From positions 1 to 64,000 of the forward strand of contig NZ_JAUNDY010000006.1 of NCBI RefSeq assembly GCF_030525845.1: DNA of 64,000 bases, read 5' to 3'. The notes beneath the pieces are model-generated. The model did no database searches and was not told where the DNA came from. It saw only the letters and a program-made list of their open reading frames with translations. The position numbers and the translations under genes are program-made. Below, in pieces: positions 56,697-64,000 of the stretch. Position 1 is the first letter of the stretch, and each line of letters begins with the position of its first letter. This DNA comes from Moraxella sp. (GTDB lineage: Bacteria > Pseudomonadota > Gammaproteobacteria > Pseudomonadales > Moraxellaceae).

Positions 56697-57290
56697 ATGA
56701 CTTATCAATTTATCAGCAAAGCCAACCTACCCACCGCTCATGGCGATTTTGTCATTCATGCCTTTGAAAACGAACACGGTCAGGAGCATGTGTTGCTCAC
56801 GCATGGCTTGCCTTGCGATGATGACAGCATTATTCCGCTCATTCGTATTCATTCGGAATGCTTGACGGGCGATGCGTTTGGCTCGTTAAAATGCGACTGC
56901 GGGCCTCAGCTAAATTCTGCCATGAAACAAATCATCGCTCACGGCTGTGGGGCGATTTTGTATCTACGCCAAGAGGGGCGTGGCATTGGATTGGTAAACA
57001 AAATCCGTGCTTATGCCTTGCAGGATTTGGGCTGTGATACTTTGGAGGCGAATTTAAAACTTGGCTTACCAGCAGATGCTCGCACCTATGAGATGTGTGA
57101 AGTGATGTTACAATCGGTGGGTATCAAAAAAGCCAAACTTTTGACCAATAACCCCAATAAAGTGAGTGGGTTAAAGGAATTGGGCATTGACATCGTAGAG
57201 CGAGTACCGCTCATCGTGGGGGTTAATCCGCATAATGAGGGTTATTTGGGGGTTAAGGGCGAGAAAATGGGGCATTTTATTGGGAAATAA
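56697..57290 (+). CDS. ribA: GTP cyclohydrolase II
   Basis: A 197-residue zinc enzyme opening GTP to the pyrimidine precursor, the first step of riboflavin synthesis. Zinc ligands are the three Cys in CLTGDAFGSLKCDCG (about 55-69). The catalytic Asp/Tyr/Arg region is ILYLRQEGRGIGLVNKIRAY, and the C-terminal NNPNKVSGLKELGI is conserved. Length equals E. coli RibA (196). It is a stand-alone form without RibB fusion. It has no clear Shine-Dalgarno. A Zur-like operator overlaps the promoter. Confidence 0.96.
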   Translation: MTYQFISKANLPTAHGDFVIHAFENEHGQEHVLLTHGLPCDDDSIIPLIRIHSECLTGDAFGSLKCDCGPQLNSAMKQIIAHGCGAILYLRQEGRGIGLVNKIRAYALQDLGCDTLEANLKLGLPADARTYEMCEVMLQSVGIKKAKLLTNNPNKVSGLKELGIDIVERVPLIVGVNPHNEGYLGVKGEKMGHFIGK

Positions 57291-57292
57291 GA

Positions 57293-58129
57293 CTATTTGA
57301 GCCAATATTTCACCCCACCATGCGATGAACATACACCTCGTCTGCCAAGACTTTTGGAACAAGTACCATCGTGACAAATGGCGGTACATTCGTGAGAATG
57401 TCCGTAATACTCGGACGGATAATGCTTATTGGTATTTGAATACTGTGTTTGGGGCGTTTGGATTTGACCGATTTGGACTTTGCTTAAATCAATGGGATTT
57501 TTTAAGATCAGCAACCGACCCCTTAAATCAAAAGGGCTATTTTTATCATCAGGATTTAATTTATCAAGCCAAAACAATGCTAATTCATTATTTTCGGCAA
57601 ATCCCCACAAACCATCATCATAAACTACCCCCACTTTATAAATAGAGCGTTTATCGCCCTGCTCTGCTGATTTGGTGTACCAATACATTGCATCTTGATA
57701 ACTTTGGGCGACACCTTGACCATTTTCAAAGTTTTGAGTAAGGCGATATTGTGATGTGCCATCGCCTTGCAATGAGGCCTGATAATACCAATAATTGGCA
57801 TTTTGCAAATTCACTTCTATGCCAATGCCTTTTTCATAAATATCTGCAATCATAAATTGCGAACCCACATCGCCCTGTATTGCTGATTGTTCATACCAAT
57901 AAGCAGAAGTATACAGATGCTTACCATTTTTATCAGAAAATATTAAATCCGCCCCACGAGCATATAAATCGGCCAATGTTTTTTGAGAATTTAAATCTTT
58001 TTGTACAGCTTTATCATAATGGTAACTTAACTTTTGGTTAAACTCTTGCATTTGTTTTTTATTGTGATTATCCACCCACAGATAACCACAAATCAATATC
58101 ATAAAAGCAAAGAAAATTACTTTATCCAT
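57293..58129 (-). CDS. Sel1-repeat protein with C-terminal DUF3761 domain
   Basis: A 278-residue membrane-anchored protein: an N-terminal helix (3-19), three to four Sel1-like repeats (about 45-185: AYWYEQSAIQGDVGSQFMIA, NYWYYQASLQGDGTSQYRL, MYWYTKSAEQGDKRSIYKV), then a Cys/His-rich ending (CTAICHDGTCSKSLGRRGVC followed by SSHGGVKYWLK) typical of DUF3761. Sel1 repeats mediate protein contacts, and DUF3761 is a small secreted domain of unknown role. AT-rich; it converges on ribA with a 2-bp gap. Just upstream is a fragment of another gene. Confidence 0.8.
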   Translation of the reverse strand: MDKVIFFAFMILICGYLWVDNHNKKQMQEFNQKLSYHYDKAVQKDLNSQKTLADLYARGADLIFSDKNGKHLYTSAYWYEQSAIQGDVGSQFMIADIYEKGIGIEVNLQNANYWYYQASLQGDGTSQYRLTQNFENGQGVAQSYQDAMYWYTKSAEQGDKRSIYKVGVVYDDGLWGFAENNELALFWLDKLNPDDKNSPFDLRGRLLILKNPIDLSKVQIGQIQTPQTQYSNTNKHYPSEYYGHSHECTAICHDGTCSKSLGRRGVCSSHGGVKYWLK

Positions 58130-58135
58130 GCCTTA

Positions 58136-58294
58136 TCAATCCACCACCTTAAATGACTGCGTACCAAATTCTGCACCCCCCACCCCGACTCGGATATGAT
58201 AAATGCCTTTTGGGGTATTAGCAGGAAATTGCCAACAACTGTTAATTTGATTGTTGGTGGCATAAATTTGCCTTTCAGGTTTGGTGTTGATTTA
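58136..58294 (-). pseudogene. C-terminal fragment of an unidentified beta-sandwich-like protein
   Basis: A minus-strand frame (INTKPERQIYATNNQINSCW, later ANTPKGIYHIRVGVGGAEFG, ending SFKVVD) ends in TGA 58138-58136, six bases before the Sel1 gene start. It reads like the last strands of an Ig-like or beta-sandwich domain, but an in-frame stop precedes it and there is no start codon. Probably the tail of a decayed gene formerly in operon with the Sel1 gene. Confidence 0.5.
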
Positions 58295-58391
58295 AAAAAA
58301 TGTCTTTTTGAAATCTTATAACCTTTACTTTATGCAATGATAGTTTTACAATAACAATACTTTCTTTTTATTTATCAATCAGGAGCAACCC

Positions 58392-58727
58392 ATGACCTGC
58401 ACCATTCATAAAGACCACGACCACGTTCATGGCGAAGGCTGTGGACATACTGCCATTCGTCATGGCGACCACATTGACTACTTGCATGATGGACATCTGC
58501 ACCACGTGCATGACGACCACGTAGATGAGCATATTTTGGAAGTTAGCGAACAAAACCCAGCCGAGTGCAACCACGCCCACACATGTGGCGACCACGTTCA
58601 TGGTGAAGGCTGTGGACATGAAGCCGTACCACATGGCGATCATACCTGCTATATCGTAGACGGACGCTTACACCATCAGCATGGCGACCATTGTGATGAT
58701 CATGGAGCGGTAGAAATCATCAAATAA
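58392..58727 (+). CDS. His-rich, internally duplicated metal-binding protein
   Basis: A 111-residue protein with about one quarter His and two similar halves: HDHVHGEGCGHTAIRHGDH (about 9-27) and CGDHVHGEGCGHEAVPHGDH (about 65-84), each followed by a D/H-rich LHH..H segment. Such composition binds Zn2+, Ni2+ or Cu+ and suggests storage or detoxification. It has no signal peptide, so it is cytoplasmic. AGGAG precedes the ATG. I see no clear metal-regulator box upstream. The C-terminus is short and acidic. Confidence 0.75.
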   Translation: MTCTIHKDHDHVHGEGCGHTAIRHGDHIDYLHDGHLHHVHDDHVDEHILEVSEQNPAECNHAHTCGDHVHGEGCGHEAVPHGDHTCYIVDGRLHHQHGDHCDDHGAVEIIK

Positions 58728-58737
58728 TCCCATCATC

Positions 58738-58771
58738 AAAAACCCCAAAAGCGTGAACTTTTGGGGTTTTT
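58738..58771. terminator. Bidirectional terminator (His-rich gene / secB)
   Basis: AAAACCCCAAAAG/CTTTTGGGGTTTT perfect stem with T-runs on both strands. Confidence 0.93.
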
Positions 58772-58787
58772 AGTGTCAAGCTGATAA

Positions 58788-59231
58788 TTAGGCATTGCCC
58801 TCTTCTGCTTGGGCTTGACTTTGGAGGAATGCTTGGTCGAAATTAACGGGAGCAAGCAACAGCTGTGGGAAGCTACCACGTGCGATGATGTCGCTGATGA
58901 CCTCACGAGCATAAGGAAATAGCACATTCGGGCAGTATGCATTTAGTAGGTGTGGCAAATCGCTCTCTGGGATATTGCGAAGCAGGAAAATGCCCGCTTG
59001 CTGCACTTCTGCGATGAATGCGGTACTACCTGCGTTTTTGGCGGTAACACTAACGGTCAATACCACTTCTTTATGGTCTTCATCCAAGTCAGAGCTGGTG
59101 GTGGTAAGACCGATGTCAAGCTCAGGTTGCCATTCTTTGGTAAATACCTCAGCACTTGGCACTTCTAATGAAATGTCTTTTACATAAATACGTTCAAGAC
59201 CTAGTTGTGGGGCGTTTTGTTCGTCAGCCAT
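58788..59231 (-). CDS. secB: Protein-export chaperone SecB
   Basis: A 147-residue tetrameric chaperone that keeps preproteins unfolded for SecA. It begins [25 protein letters not shown], and [33 protein letters not shown] (about 80-112) is the conserved core. An acidic tail is present. A strong AGAGGAGG ribosome site precedes ATG 59231. Order secB-grxC-rhodanese is inverted but equivalent to the enterobacterial yibN-grxC-secB cluster. Confidence 0.96.
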   Translation of the reverse strand: MADEQNAPQLGLERIYVKDISLEVPSAEVFTKEWQPELDIGLTTTSSDLDEDHKEVVLTVSVTAKNAGSTAFIAEVQQAGIFLLRNIPESDLPHLLNAYCPNVLFPYAREVISDIIARGSFPQLLLAPVNFDQAFLQSQAQAEEGNA

Positions 59232-59280
59232 GATGACCTCCTCTAATAAGAATTACTAAATTAATATAAGTTAAAATAAA

Positions 59281-59541
59281 TCAAGCACCCAACATTTCGT
59301 CAAGTTTGCCTTCTTGGTTTAGTTTATTTAGGTTGTCAAAACCGCCAATAAACACATCGCCGATAAAAATCTTTGGTACAGTACGATAATGATTGGTCTT
59401 AATGGCGACCTCATTTAACTCATCATCACTCATCTTAGTAACGTCAAACTCTTGATAATTCACACCTTTTTGTCCAAGCAATCGCTTGGCATTGATGCAA
59501 TATGGGCAAGTTTGTTTGGTATAAATGGTTACAGCTTGCAT
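59281..59541 (-). CDS. grxC: Glutaredoxin 3
   Basis: An 86-residue thiol-disulfide oxidoreductase using glutathione. Active site CPYC (12-15), cis-Pro region TVPKIFIGD, and glutathione-binding GGFDNLNKL. The length and sequence match GrxC. It sits between the rhodanese gene and secB, all on one strand. Confidence 0.95.
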   Translation of the reverse strand: MQAVTIYTKQTCPYCINAKRLLGQKGVNYQEFDVTKMSDDELNEVAIKTNHYRTVPKIFIGDVFIGGFDNLNKLNQEGKLDEMLGA

Positions 59542-59621
59542 AATAACCTCTCATAATGTAGTTTGCAACGGCTAGATGATGGGGGCGACTTTTTAAATTT
59601 CAAGAAATTTATCACAATTTC

Positions 59622-60044
59622 TCATTTACTCTTACTTGTTTTGGGTGTGATTAGGGGCAAACCTTGCGCTTGGTAATTGCTAATACCTCCCTCCAATCGC
59701 ATGGCGTTTGGCTTGCCGATAAGCTGAACCGCCATACCCGCCTGCATGCCAATATCACAAATAAACACAATCGGTGTACTCATCGCTTGTAGCTCGGCTA
59801 GATGATTTTTTAATTCGGTAAAGGGGATATTACGTGAACCTGCGATATAGCCTGTGTTAAATTTGTTGGCAGGGCGAATATCAATGAGTGTGGCATTTTC
59901 GTTATTAACCAAAAGCCCTAAGGCTTGTGGAGCAATTTTTTTGCCACTGCGTTTACTCTCCAAGCTAAAATACATCACGGCCAGCACAAAGAGCAACCCA
60001 AACAAAAATGGGTGATTACCCATAAATTCAAACCAACGCTCCAT
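59622..60044 (-). CDS. Membrane-anchored rhodanese-like protein (YibN type)
   Basis: A 140-residue protein with an N-terminal membrane helix (about 8-27) and a rhodanese domain: ATLIDIRPANKFNTGYIAGSRNIPFTEL (about 50-77) and active-site Cys in VFICDIGMQAG. GGAG before ATG 60044 sets the start over an upstream ATG at 60062. It may transfer sulfur or persulfide. The position beside grxC and secB is conserved in gammaproteobacteria. Confidence 0.88.
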   Translation of the reverse strand: MERWFEFMGNHPFLFGLLFVLAVMYFSLESKRSGKKIAPQALGLLVNNENATLIDIRPANKFNTGYIAGSRNIPFTELKNHLAELQAMSTPIVFICDIGMQAGMAVQLIGKPNAMRLEGGISNYQAQGLPLITPKTSKSK

Positions 60045-60095
60045 ACAAACTCCAAAATACAAAAACGGCTATTATACCGCATTTTTTATGATAAA

Positions 60096-61139
60096 TTAAG
60101 ATTTTACCACGCCTGCCCCATTTTTGGCTTCTAAGACAAGCTCATTAAAGCTTATAACACGCCTTGATAATACTTGTCCATCTGCCACCGCCTGCCAAAA
60201 TGCACAACCTTTGGCGTTTTGGGCGTGATTACAATCTCGAAACTGACAGGTGCCAGACAGTTCATTTAGCTCATCAAACCCCCCCAAAATGTCATTTTCG
60301 GACAAATGCCAAATCCCATACTCTCGAATGCCTGGTGTATCAATGATACCGCCTAACGACAAATCACAAGGGTCGTACGCCAAAAGACGGCTGGTGGTGG
60401 TGGTGTGCTGACCAAGTTGAGATGCGGTCGAGATGACGTTGGTAGATTGGTTGGCGTGGGGCATGATTTGATTGATGAGGCTTGATTTACCAACACCTGA
60501 TTGTCCAGCAAAAATAACTAACTTACCATCAATGTGGCGATGTAGCTCATCTAACCCCAGCTTGCTACTGGTGGAGGTCGTGATGACTTCAAAACCGTAT
60601 TTTTTGCCAAGCATTTGATATTCATCAAGAATAACAAGAGCGTCTGGGTGTTGTACCAACAAATCTGCCTTATTTAACACCAGCAAAGGCTGTACGTTTG
60701 ATAATCGACAAATCAGTAAATAACGGTCAATCAATCCTGTGGCAGGTTTTGGTAGTGGTGCAAACACAATCACAAGCATGGCAACATTGCTAGCCACAGG
60801 CTTTACCTTGTGATAGCGGTCAGGGCGAGTGATGAGCGTCGTGCGTGGCAAAAGTTTCTCAATCCTGCCTGTACCTGCGATGGTATCCACGCTGATTTTT
60901 ACCTCATCGCCTGTGGTAAGCATAGGCAAATTGGTACGAGCATGACATCGCCATGTTTCCCCAAGCGACAGCGAATGCTCCACGCTTGACAAGGTAGTCA
61001 GCTGCACATCGAGCTGTTTACCAAAATGCGACACCACCACGCCTGTGGCAAGCGTGCCGTCATCAATGATGGCTTCTTGGTTTTTTTGGATTTGGCGAGT
61101 TTGGTTTTTGGTAAGTTTGCGTTTACGAATCAAAGACAT
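60096..61139 (-). CDS. rsgA: Ribosome small-subunit GTPase RsgA
   Basis: A 347-residue circularly permuted GTPase helping 30S maturation. An N-terminal OB fold (about 35-100) precedes a GTPase domain with order G4 NKAD, then G1 GQSGVGKSSLIN and G3 DTPG (IIDTPGIREYG), and a C-terminal zinc site CQFRDCNHAQNAKGC. The basic N-terminus (LIRKRKLTKNQTRQIQKNQ) is usual. Length matches E. coli RsgA (350). Confidence 0.95.
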   Translation of the reverse strand: MSLIRKRKLTKNQTRQIQKNQEAIIDDGTLATGVVVSHFGKQLDVQLTTLSSVEHSLSLGETWRCHARTNLPMLTTGDEVKISVDTIAGTGRIEKLLPRTTLITRPDRYHKVKPVASNVAMLVIVFAPLPKPATGLIDRYLLICRLSNVQPLLVLNKADLLVQHPDALVILDEYQMLGKKYGFEVITTSTSSKLGLDELHRHIDGKLVIFAGQSGVGKSSLINQIMPHANQSTNVISTASQLGQHTTTTSRLLAYDPCDLSLGGIIDTPGIREYGIWHLSENDILGGFDELNELSGTCQFRDCNHAQNAKGCAFWQAVADGQVLSRRVISFNELVLEAKNGAGVVKS

Positions 61140-61228
61140 ATTATTTATATCATAAATATCACAAAGTGATGAATGTTAGGGGCTATTGAGATGTTTTGGT
61201 ATTAAATAAATCATTTGAAACATGGCAA

Positions 61229-61858
61229 TCAACCCCACCATATCCGATAAGCATACCTAATGAGTCCAATGGCAATCACCCACATGACCGCACCGATGAA
61301 TGCATCTAGAATTTGCCATGTTTTTGGTTTGCTAAATAGCGGTATTAGAAGTCTTGCTCCATAGCCTAGCCCAAAAAACCAAAGCCCTGAGGCGAGCATA
61401 GCACCACCCAAGAACCAAAATTTCTGACCAAACGCCAACGGACTGGCGATACTCCCCACCAAGATGAGCGTATCTAAATAGACATGTGGGTTAAGCAAGG
61501 TTAGAGCCAGCGTAGTTGCGATAGCCTTCTTAAAGGTTTGTTTGCCCTGACCATCTTGTATGGATAGTGTCGCACCACCTCGATACGCCGAACCAAAAGA
61601 GCGAGCCCCATACCAAAATAAAAACACCGCTCCAATAACAGCAAGAGCAAGGGTAGCAATTTGACTTTGTTTGATTAAAGACCCCAAGCCAAGCACGCCA
61701 GCACTCATCAAGAGTGCATCACACACAAAACAAAGCAAGCATACCCAAAATACATGCTGTTTTAGAAGTCCTTGTTTTAGCACATGGGCGTTTTGAGCTC
61801 CAATGGCGACAATCAAACCAAACGACACCCAAAACCCTTGTACAAAATGAGCAATCAC
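61229..61858 (-). CDS. LysE/ArgO family amino-acid exporter
   Basis: A 209-residue inner-membrane exporter with six helices. The start [27 protein letters not shown] is the LysE/ArgO signature, with GAQNAHVL characteristic of ArgO-type proteins. Substrate (Arg/Lys) by family only. Its GTG start overlaps the prfB stop by 4 bases (GTGA), so it is co-translated with prfB. Confidence 0.85.
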   Translation of the reverse strand: MIAHFVQGFWVSFGLIVAIGAQNAHVLKQGLLKQHVFWVCLLCFVCDALLMSAGVLGLGSLIKQSQIATLALAVIGAVFLFWYGARSFGSAYRGGATLSIQDGQGKQTFKKAIATTLALTLLNPHVYLDTLILVGSIASPLAFGQKFWFLGGAMLASGLWFFGLGYGARLLIPLFSKPKTWQILDAFIGAVMWVIAIGLIRYAYRIWWG

Positions 61859-62949
61859 AGCCCAGCCTTTAAACTTGCCATGATAAATTTATCCAAATCG
61901 CCATTTAGCACCGCCGTCGTGTTGGAAGTCTCAACCCCTGTGCGTAAGTCCTTAATGCGTGAATCATCAAGCACATAAGAGCGGATTTGCGACCCCCAAC
62001 CGATGTCGGATTTGCTGTCCTCCAACGCTTGCTGTTTTTCCATGCGTTTTTGCATTTCTAGTTCGTAGAGTTTAGCACGGAGCATTTTCATGGCGGTGTC
62101 TTTGTTGGCGTGCTGAGAGCGTTCGTTTTGACACGCCACGACCACGCCTGTGGGCTGGTGAGTGATACGCACGGCAGAGTCGGTGGTGTTCACGTGCTGA
62201 CCACCCGCCCCCGATGAACGGTAGGTATCAATCCGTAAATCGGCAGGGTTAATGTCAATCTCAACATTATCATCAATCTCAGGCGAAACAAACACCGCCG
62301 AAAATGAGGTATGGCGACCGTTGTTGCTGTCAAAAGGGGACTTACGCACCAAGCGATGAACCCCAATCTCCGTGCGTAACCAACCAAAGGCATAATCCCC
62401 CTTGACCGAAATGGTGGCAGATTTGATACCGGCGACACCACCCTCTGAGACTTCCAGCACTTCTGCTTTAAAGCCGTGATTATCGCACCAACGCAAATAC
62501 ATTCGCAAAAGCATTTCCGACCAGTCTTGGGCTTCTGTACCGCCTGAGCCTGCTTGAATGTCCAGATAGCAGTTGTTGGCATCCATTTCGCCACTAAACA
62601 TGCGTTTAAATTCCAAATCCTCCACGCTCTTTAAGGCGTCATCAAGCTCGGCTTGGACATCGGCAAGTAGGCTCTCATCGTCCGCCTCCACCGCAAGTTC
62701 CAGCATGGCGGTGGCATCATCGAGCTTGGCATTCAAGCCCTCCACCACACCCACGATACCGTCTAGGACGGATTTTTCTTTACTGATTTTGGTGGCAAGC
62801 TCAGGGTCATTCCAAAGCTCAGGATTTTCAAGCTCTAAGTTCACTTCTTCTAAGCGTTCTTTTTTGCTTTCGACATCAAGATATTGCCAAAGCTCTTTGC
62901 CACGAGTTTGTAAATCTTTGATTTGTTCTTGGTAGGGGGCGATTTCCAT
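61855..62949 (-). CDS. prfB: Peptide chain release factor 2 (no programmed frameshift)
   Basis: A 364-residue RF2 that releases peptides at UGA and UAA. It has the recognition tripeptide SPF (204-206) and catalytic GGQ (249-251) in [10 protein letters not shown]. In E. coli the gene is split by an in-frame UGA at codon 26 after CUU and read by +1 frameshift. Here the same place ([17 protein letters not shown], Leu24-Asp25) is continuous, CTT-GAT, with no extra T and no internal Shine-Dalgarno-like run. Regulation by UGA readthrough is therefore absent. Confidence 0.95.
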   Translation of the reverse strand: MEIAPYQEQIKDLQTRGKELWQYLDVESKKERLEEVNLELENPELWNDPELATKISKEKSVLDGIVGVVEGLNAKLDDATAMLELAVEADDESLLADVQAELDDALKSVEDLEFKRMFSGEMDANNCYLDIQAGSGGTEAQDWSEMLLRMYLRWCDNHGFKAEVLEVSEGGVAGIKSATISVKGDYAFGWLRTEIGVHRLVRKSPFDSNNGRHTSFSAVFVSPEIDDNVEIDINPADLRIDTYRSSGAGGQHVNTTDSAVRITHQPTGVVVACQNERSQHANKDTAMKMLRAKLYELEMQKRMEKQQALEDSKSDIGWGSQIRSYVLDDSRIKDLRTGVETSNTTAVLNGDLDKFIMASLKAGL

Positions 62950-63135
62950 GAGATGACCTATACATTTAAAAATGAAAAATGATTATTATAGCAAATTTTT
63001 ACCACAAAATGTCAAAAGACAAACCAATGCCCAAAATTTAATGTTTGATTTATGAAAACTTTTTATTTATAATTGAGGATTTTTGATAAATAACATTGTT
63101 GTTTATTATTTTAATGATTTTTGAAGGAGTCTGGC

Positions 63136-64000
63136 GTGGAAATTACGTTGAACGGCTATTATACGCTAATTTTAGCAACAATTGTACTACTTATTGGTCG
63201 TTTGTTGGTTAAAAAAATCAAATTTTTAGAAGAATTTAACATTCCTGAACCTGTGGCAGGTGGACTGTTGGCGGCGGCGATTATTTATGCACTAAATCTC
63301 ACGCTCGGCTATACTTTTAATATCAAAACCGAACTTCAAACCGCTTGCATGCTGATGTTTTTCTCATCGATTGGTCTGTCAGCGGATTTTAGTCGCCTAA
63401 AAGAGGGTGGCATGCCACTGGTTATCCTGACTGTTATCGTAGGATTTTTTGTCATCATTCAAAATGGCGTGGGTGTGGCTCTCGCTTCCATGCTTGGACT
63501 TGACCCTATTTTGGGCTTAGTAGCAGGTTCTATCAGCTTGACAGGCGGTCATGGTACGGCAGGTGGCTGGGGTGCGACACTTGAAAATGATTATGGCATC
63601 GCAGGGGCAACCACGATGGGTATTGCGGCAGCGACTTATGGTCTGGTAGCGGGTGGTCTTATCGGTGGTCCTGTGGCAAAACGTTTGGTTAAAAGACTGG
63701 GTAGACAGCCTGAAAACAACCCAGCCAACACACAAACAACCAGCGATAACAACGATGCCAGCAAAACCATGTTTGAAAAGCATGACGGTGTCCGCCTTAT
63801 CACCGCAAACTCAGTGATTGAAACATTAGCAATGTTTGCTGTGTGTCTCGTGGCCGCCGACTACATGAGTGGTGTTGCCAAAGAGGTGCAGTGGCTTGCC
63901 GATTTGAAAGTGCCTACCTTTGTGTGGGCGTTGGGTACTGGCGTGATTTTGCGTAATGTGCTAACCAGCGTATTTAACTTTGAGATGTTTGACCGTGCCA
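63136..64000 (+). CDS. gltS: Sodium/glutamate symporter, GltS (partial at window edge)
   Basis: GTG 63136 with AAGGAG upstream opens a frame that runs past the window end (288 codons seen, about 400 expected). The sequence starts MEITLNGYYTLILATIVLLIGR and contains VKKIKFLEEFNIPEPVAGG and SISLTGGHGTAGGWG, the GltS pore-loop signature, with several hydrophobic helices. It imports glutamate with Na+. Faces away from prfB. Confidence 0.93.
   Translation, partial: MEITLNGYYTLILATIVLLIGRLLVKKIKFLEEFNIPEPVAGGLLAAAIIYALNLTLGYTFNIKTELQTACMLMFFSSIGLSADFSRLKEGGMPLVILTVIVGFFVIIQNGVGVALASMLGLDPILGLVAGSISLTGGHGTAGGWGATLENDYGIAGATTMGIAAATYGLVAGGLIGGPVAKRLVKRLGRQPENNPANTQTTSDNNDASKTMFEKHDGVRLITANSVIETLAMFAVCLVAADYMSGVAKEVQWLADLKVPTFVWALGTGVILRNVLTSVFNFEMFDRA

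Noticed and set aside
58368..58643. 91-codon frame antisense to the His-rich gene
   Set aside because: A mirror of His/Asp codons giving Met/Val-rich sequence; no start signal, and the sense gene is clear.

Overview
The window reads as a chromosome segment of a Moraxella-like gammaproteobacterium (Moraxellaceae). The evidence is low-to-moderate GC, the ilvI-ilvH-ilvC locus, a FadL/OmpE-type outer membrane porin, a single LolC/E-type transporter beside lolD, and the secB-grxC-rhodanese and yajC-secD-secF clusters, all with Moraxella-like protein sequences. The species cannot be fixed from sequence alone.

Layout. 1-950 is decayed DNA: a CPBP protease fragment with an in-frame stop and an IS630-type transposase relic. 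A small membrane protein and a cold-shock gene follow. 2064-8978 is a 6.9-kb integrated element in a CAT-anticodon tRNA gene. It is bounded by a 46-bp direct repeat and has arm-type integrase repeats at both ends. It carries a tyrosine integrase, a frameshifted small HTH gene, an XRE/S24 repressor with four near-identical 16-bp operators, and a run of small genes ending in an excisionase-like HTH protein. Between the repressor and the repressible right operon sits a cargo pair: a GHKL (MORC/MutL-like) ATPase fused to a PD-(D/E)XK nuclease, convergent with and overlapping a C5-cytosine DNA methyltransferase. This is the best candidate for an unusual defence (restriction-modification-like) system.

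9-22 kb holds tRNA-Gly, rpiA, ilvC, a PIN/antitoxin pair with two small neighbours wedged between ilvC and ilvH, ilvH-ilvI, purL, a FixH-like gene and a CNNM/CBS transporter. 23-34 kb holds yajC-secD-secF, the FadL-like porin, a voltage-gated K+ channel with a zinc ribbon, rluB, htpG, and an htpG/clpB chimeric scar. 34-48 kb holds a CoA-transferase, tRNA-Ser, the tightly coupled ptp-murB-ydcF operon, lolD-lolF, lolA, two peptidoglycan hydrolases (VanY-like and DacB) and dcd. 49-64 kb holds tgt, hslR, 4.5S RNA, a SIMPL protein, suhB, dxs, ribA (with a Zur-box-like palindrome), a Sel1/DUF3761 protein, a His-rich protein, the secB-grxC-rhodanese cluster, rsgA, prfB-argO and the start of gltS.

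Themes: envelope biogenesis (Sec, Lol, murein), branched-chain amino acid synthesis, translation and RNA modification. Scattered AT-rich accessory genes and several small rearrangement scars mark a recombinogenic genome.
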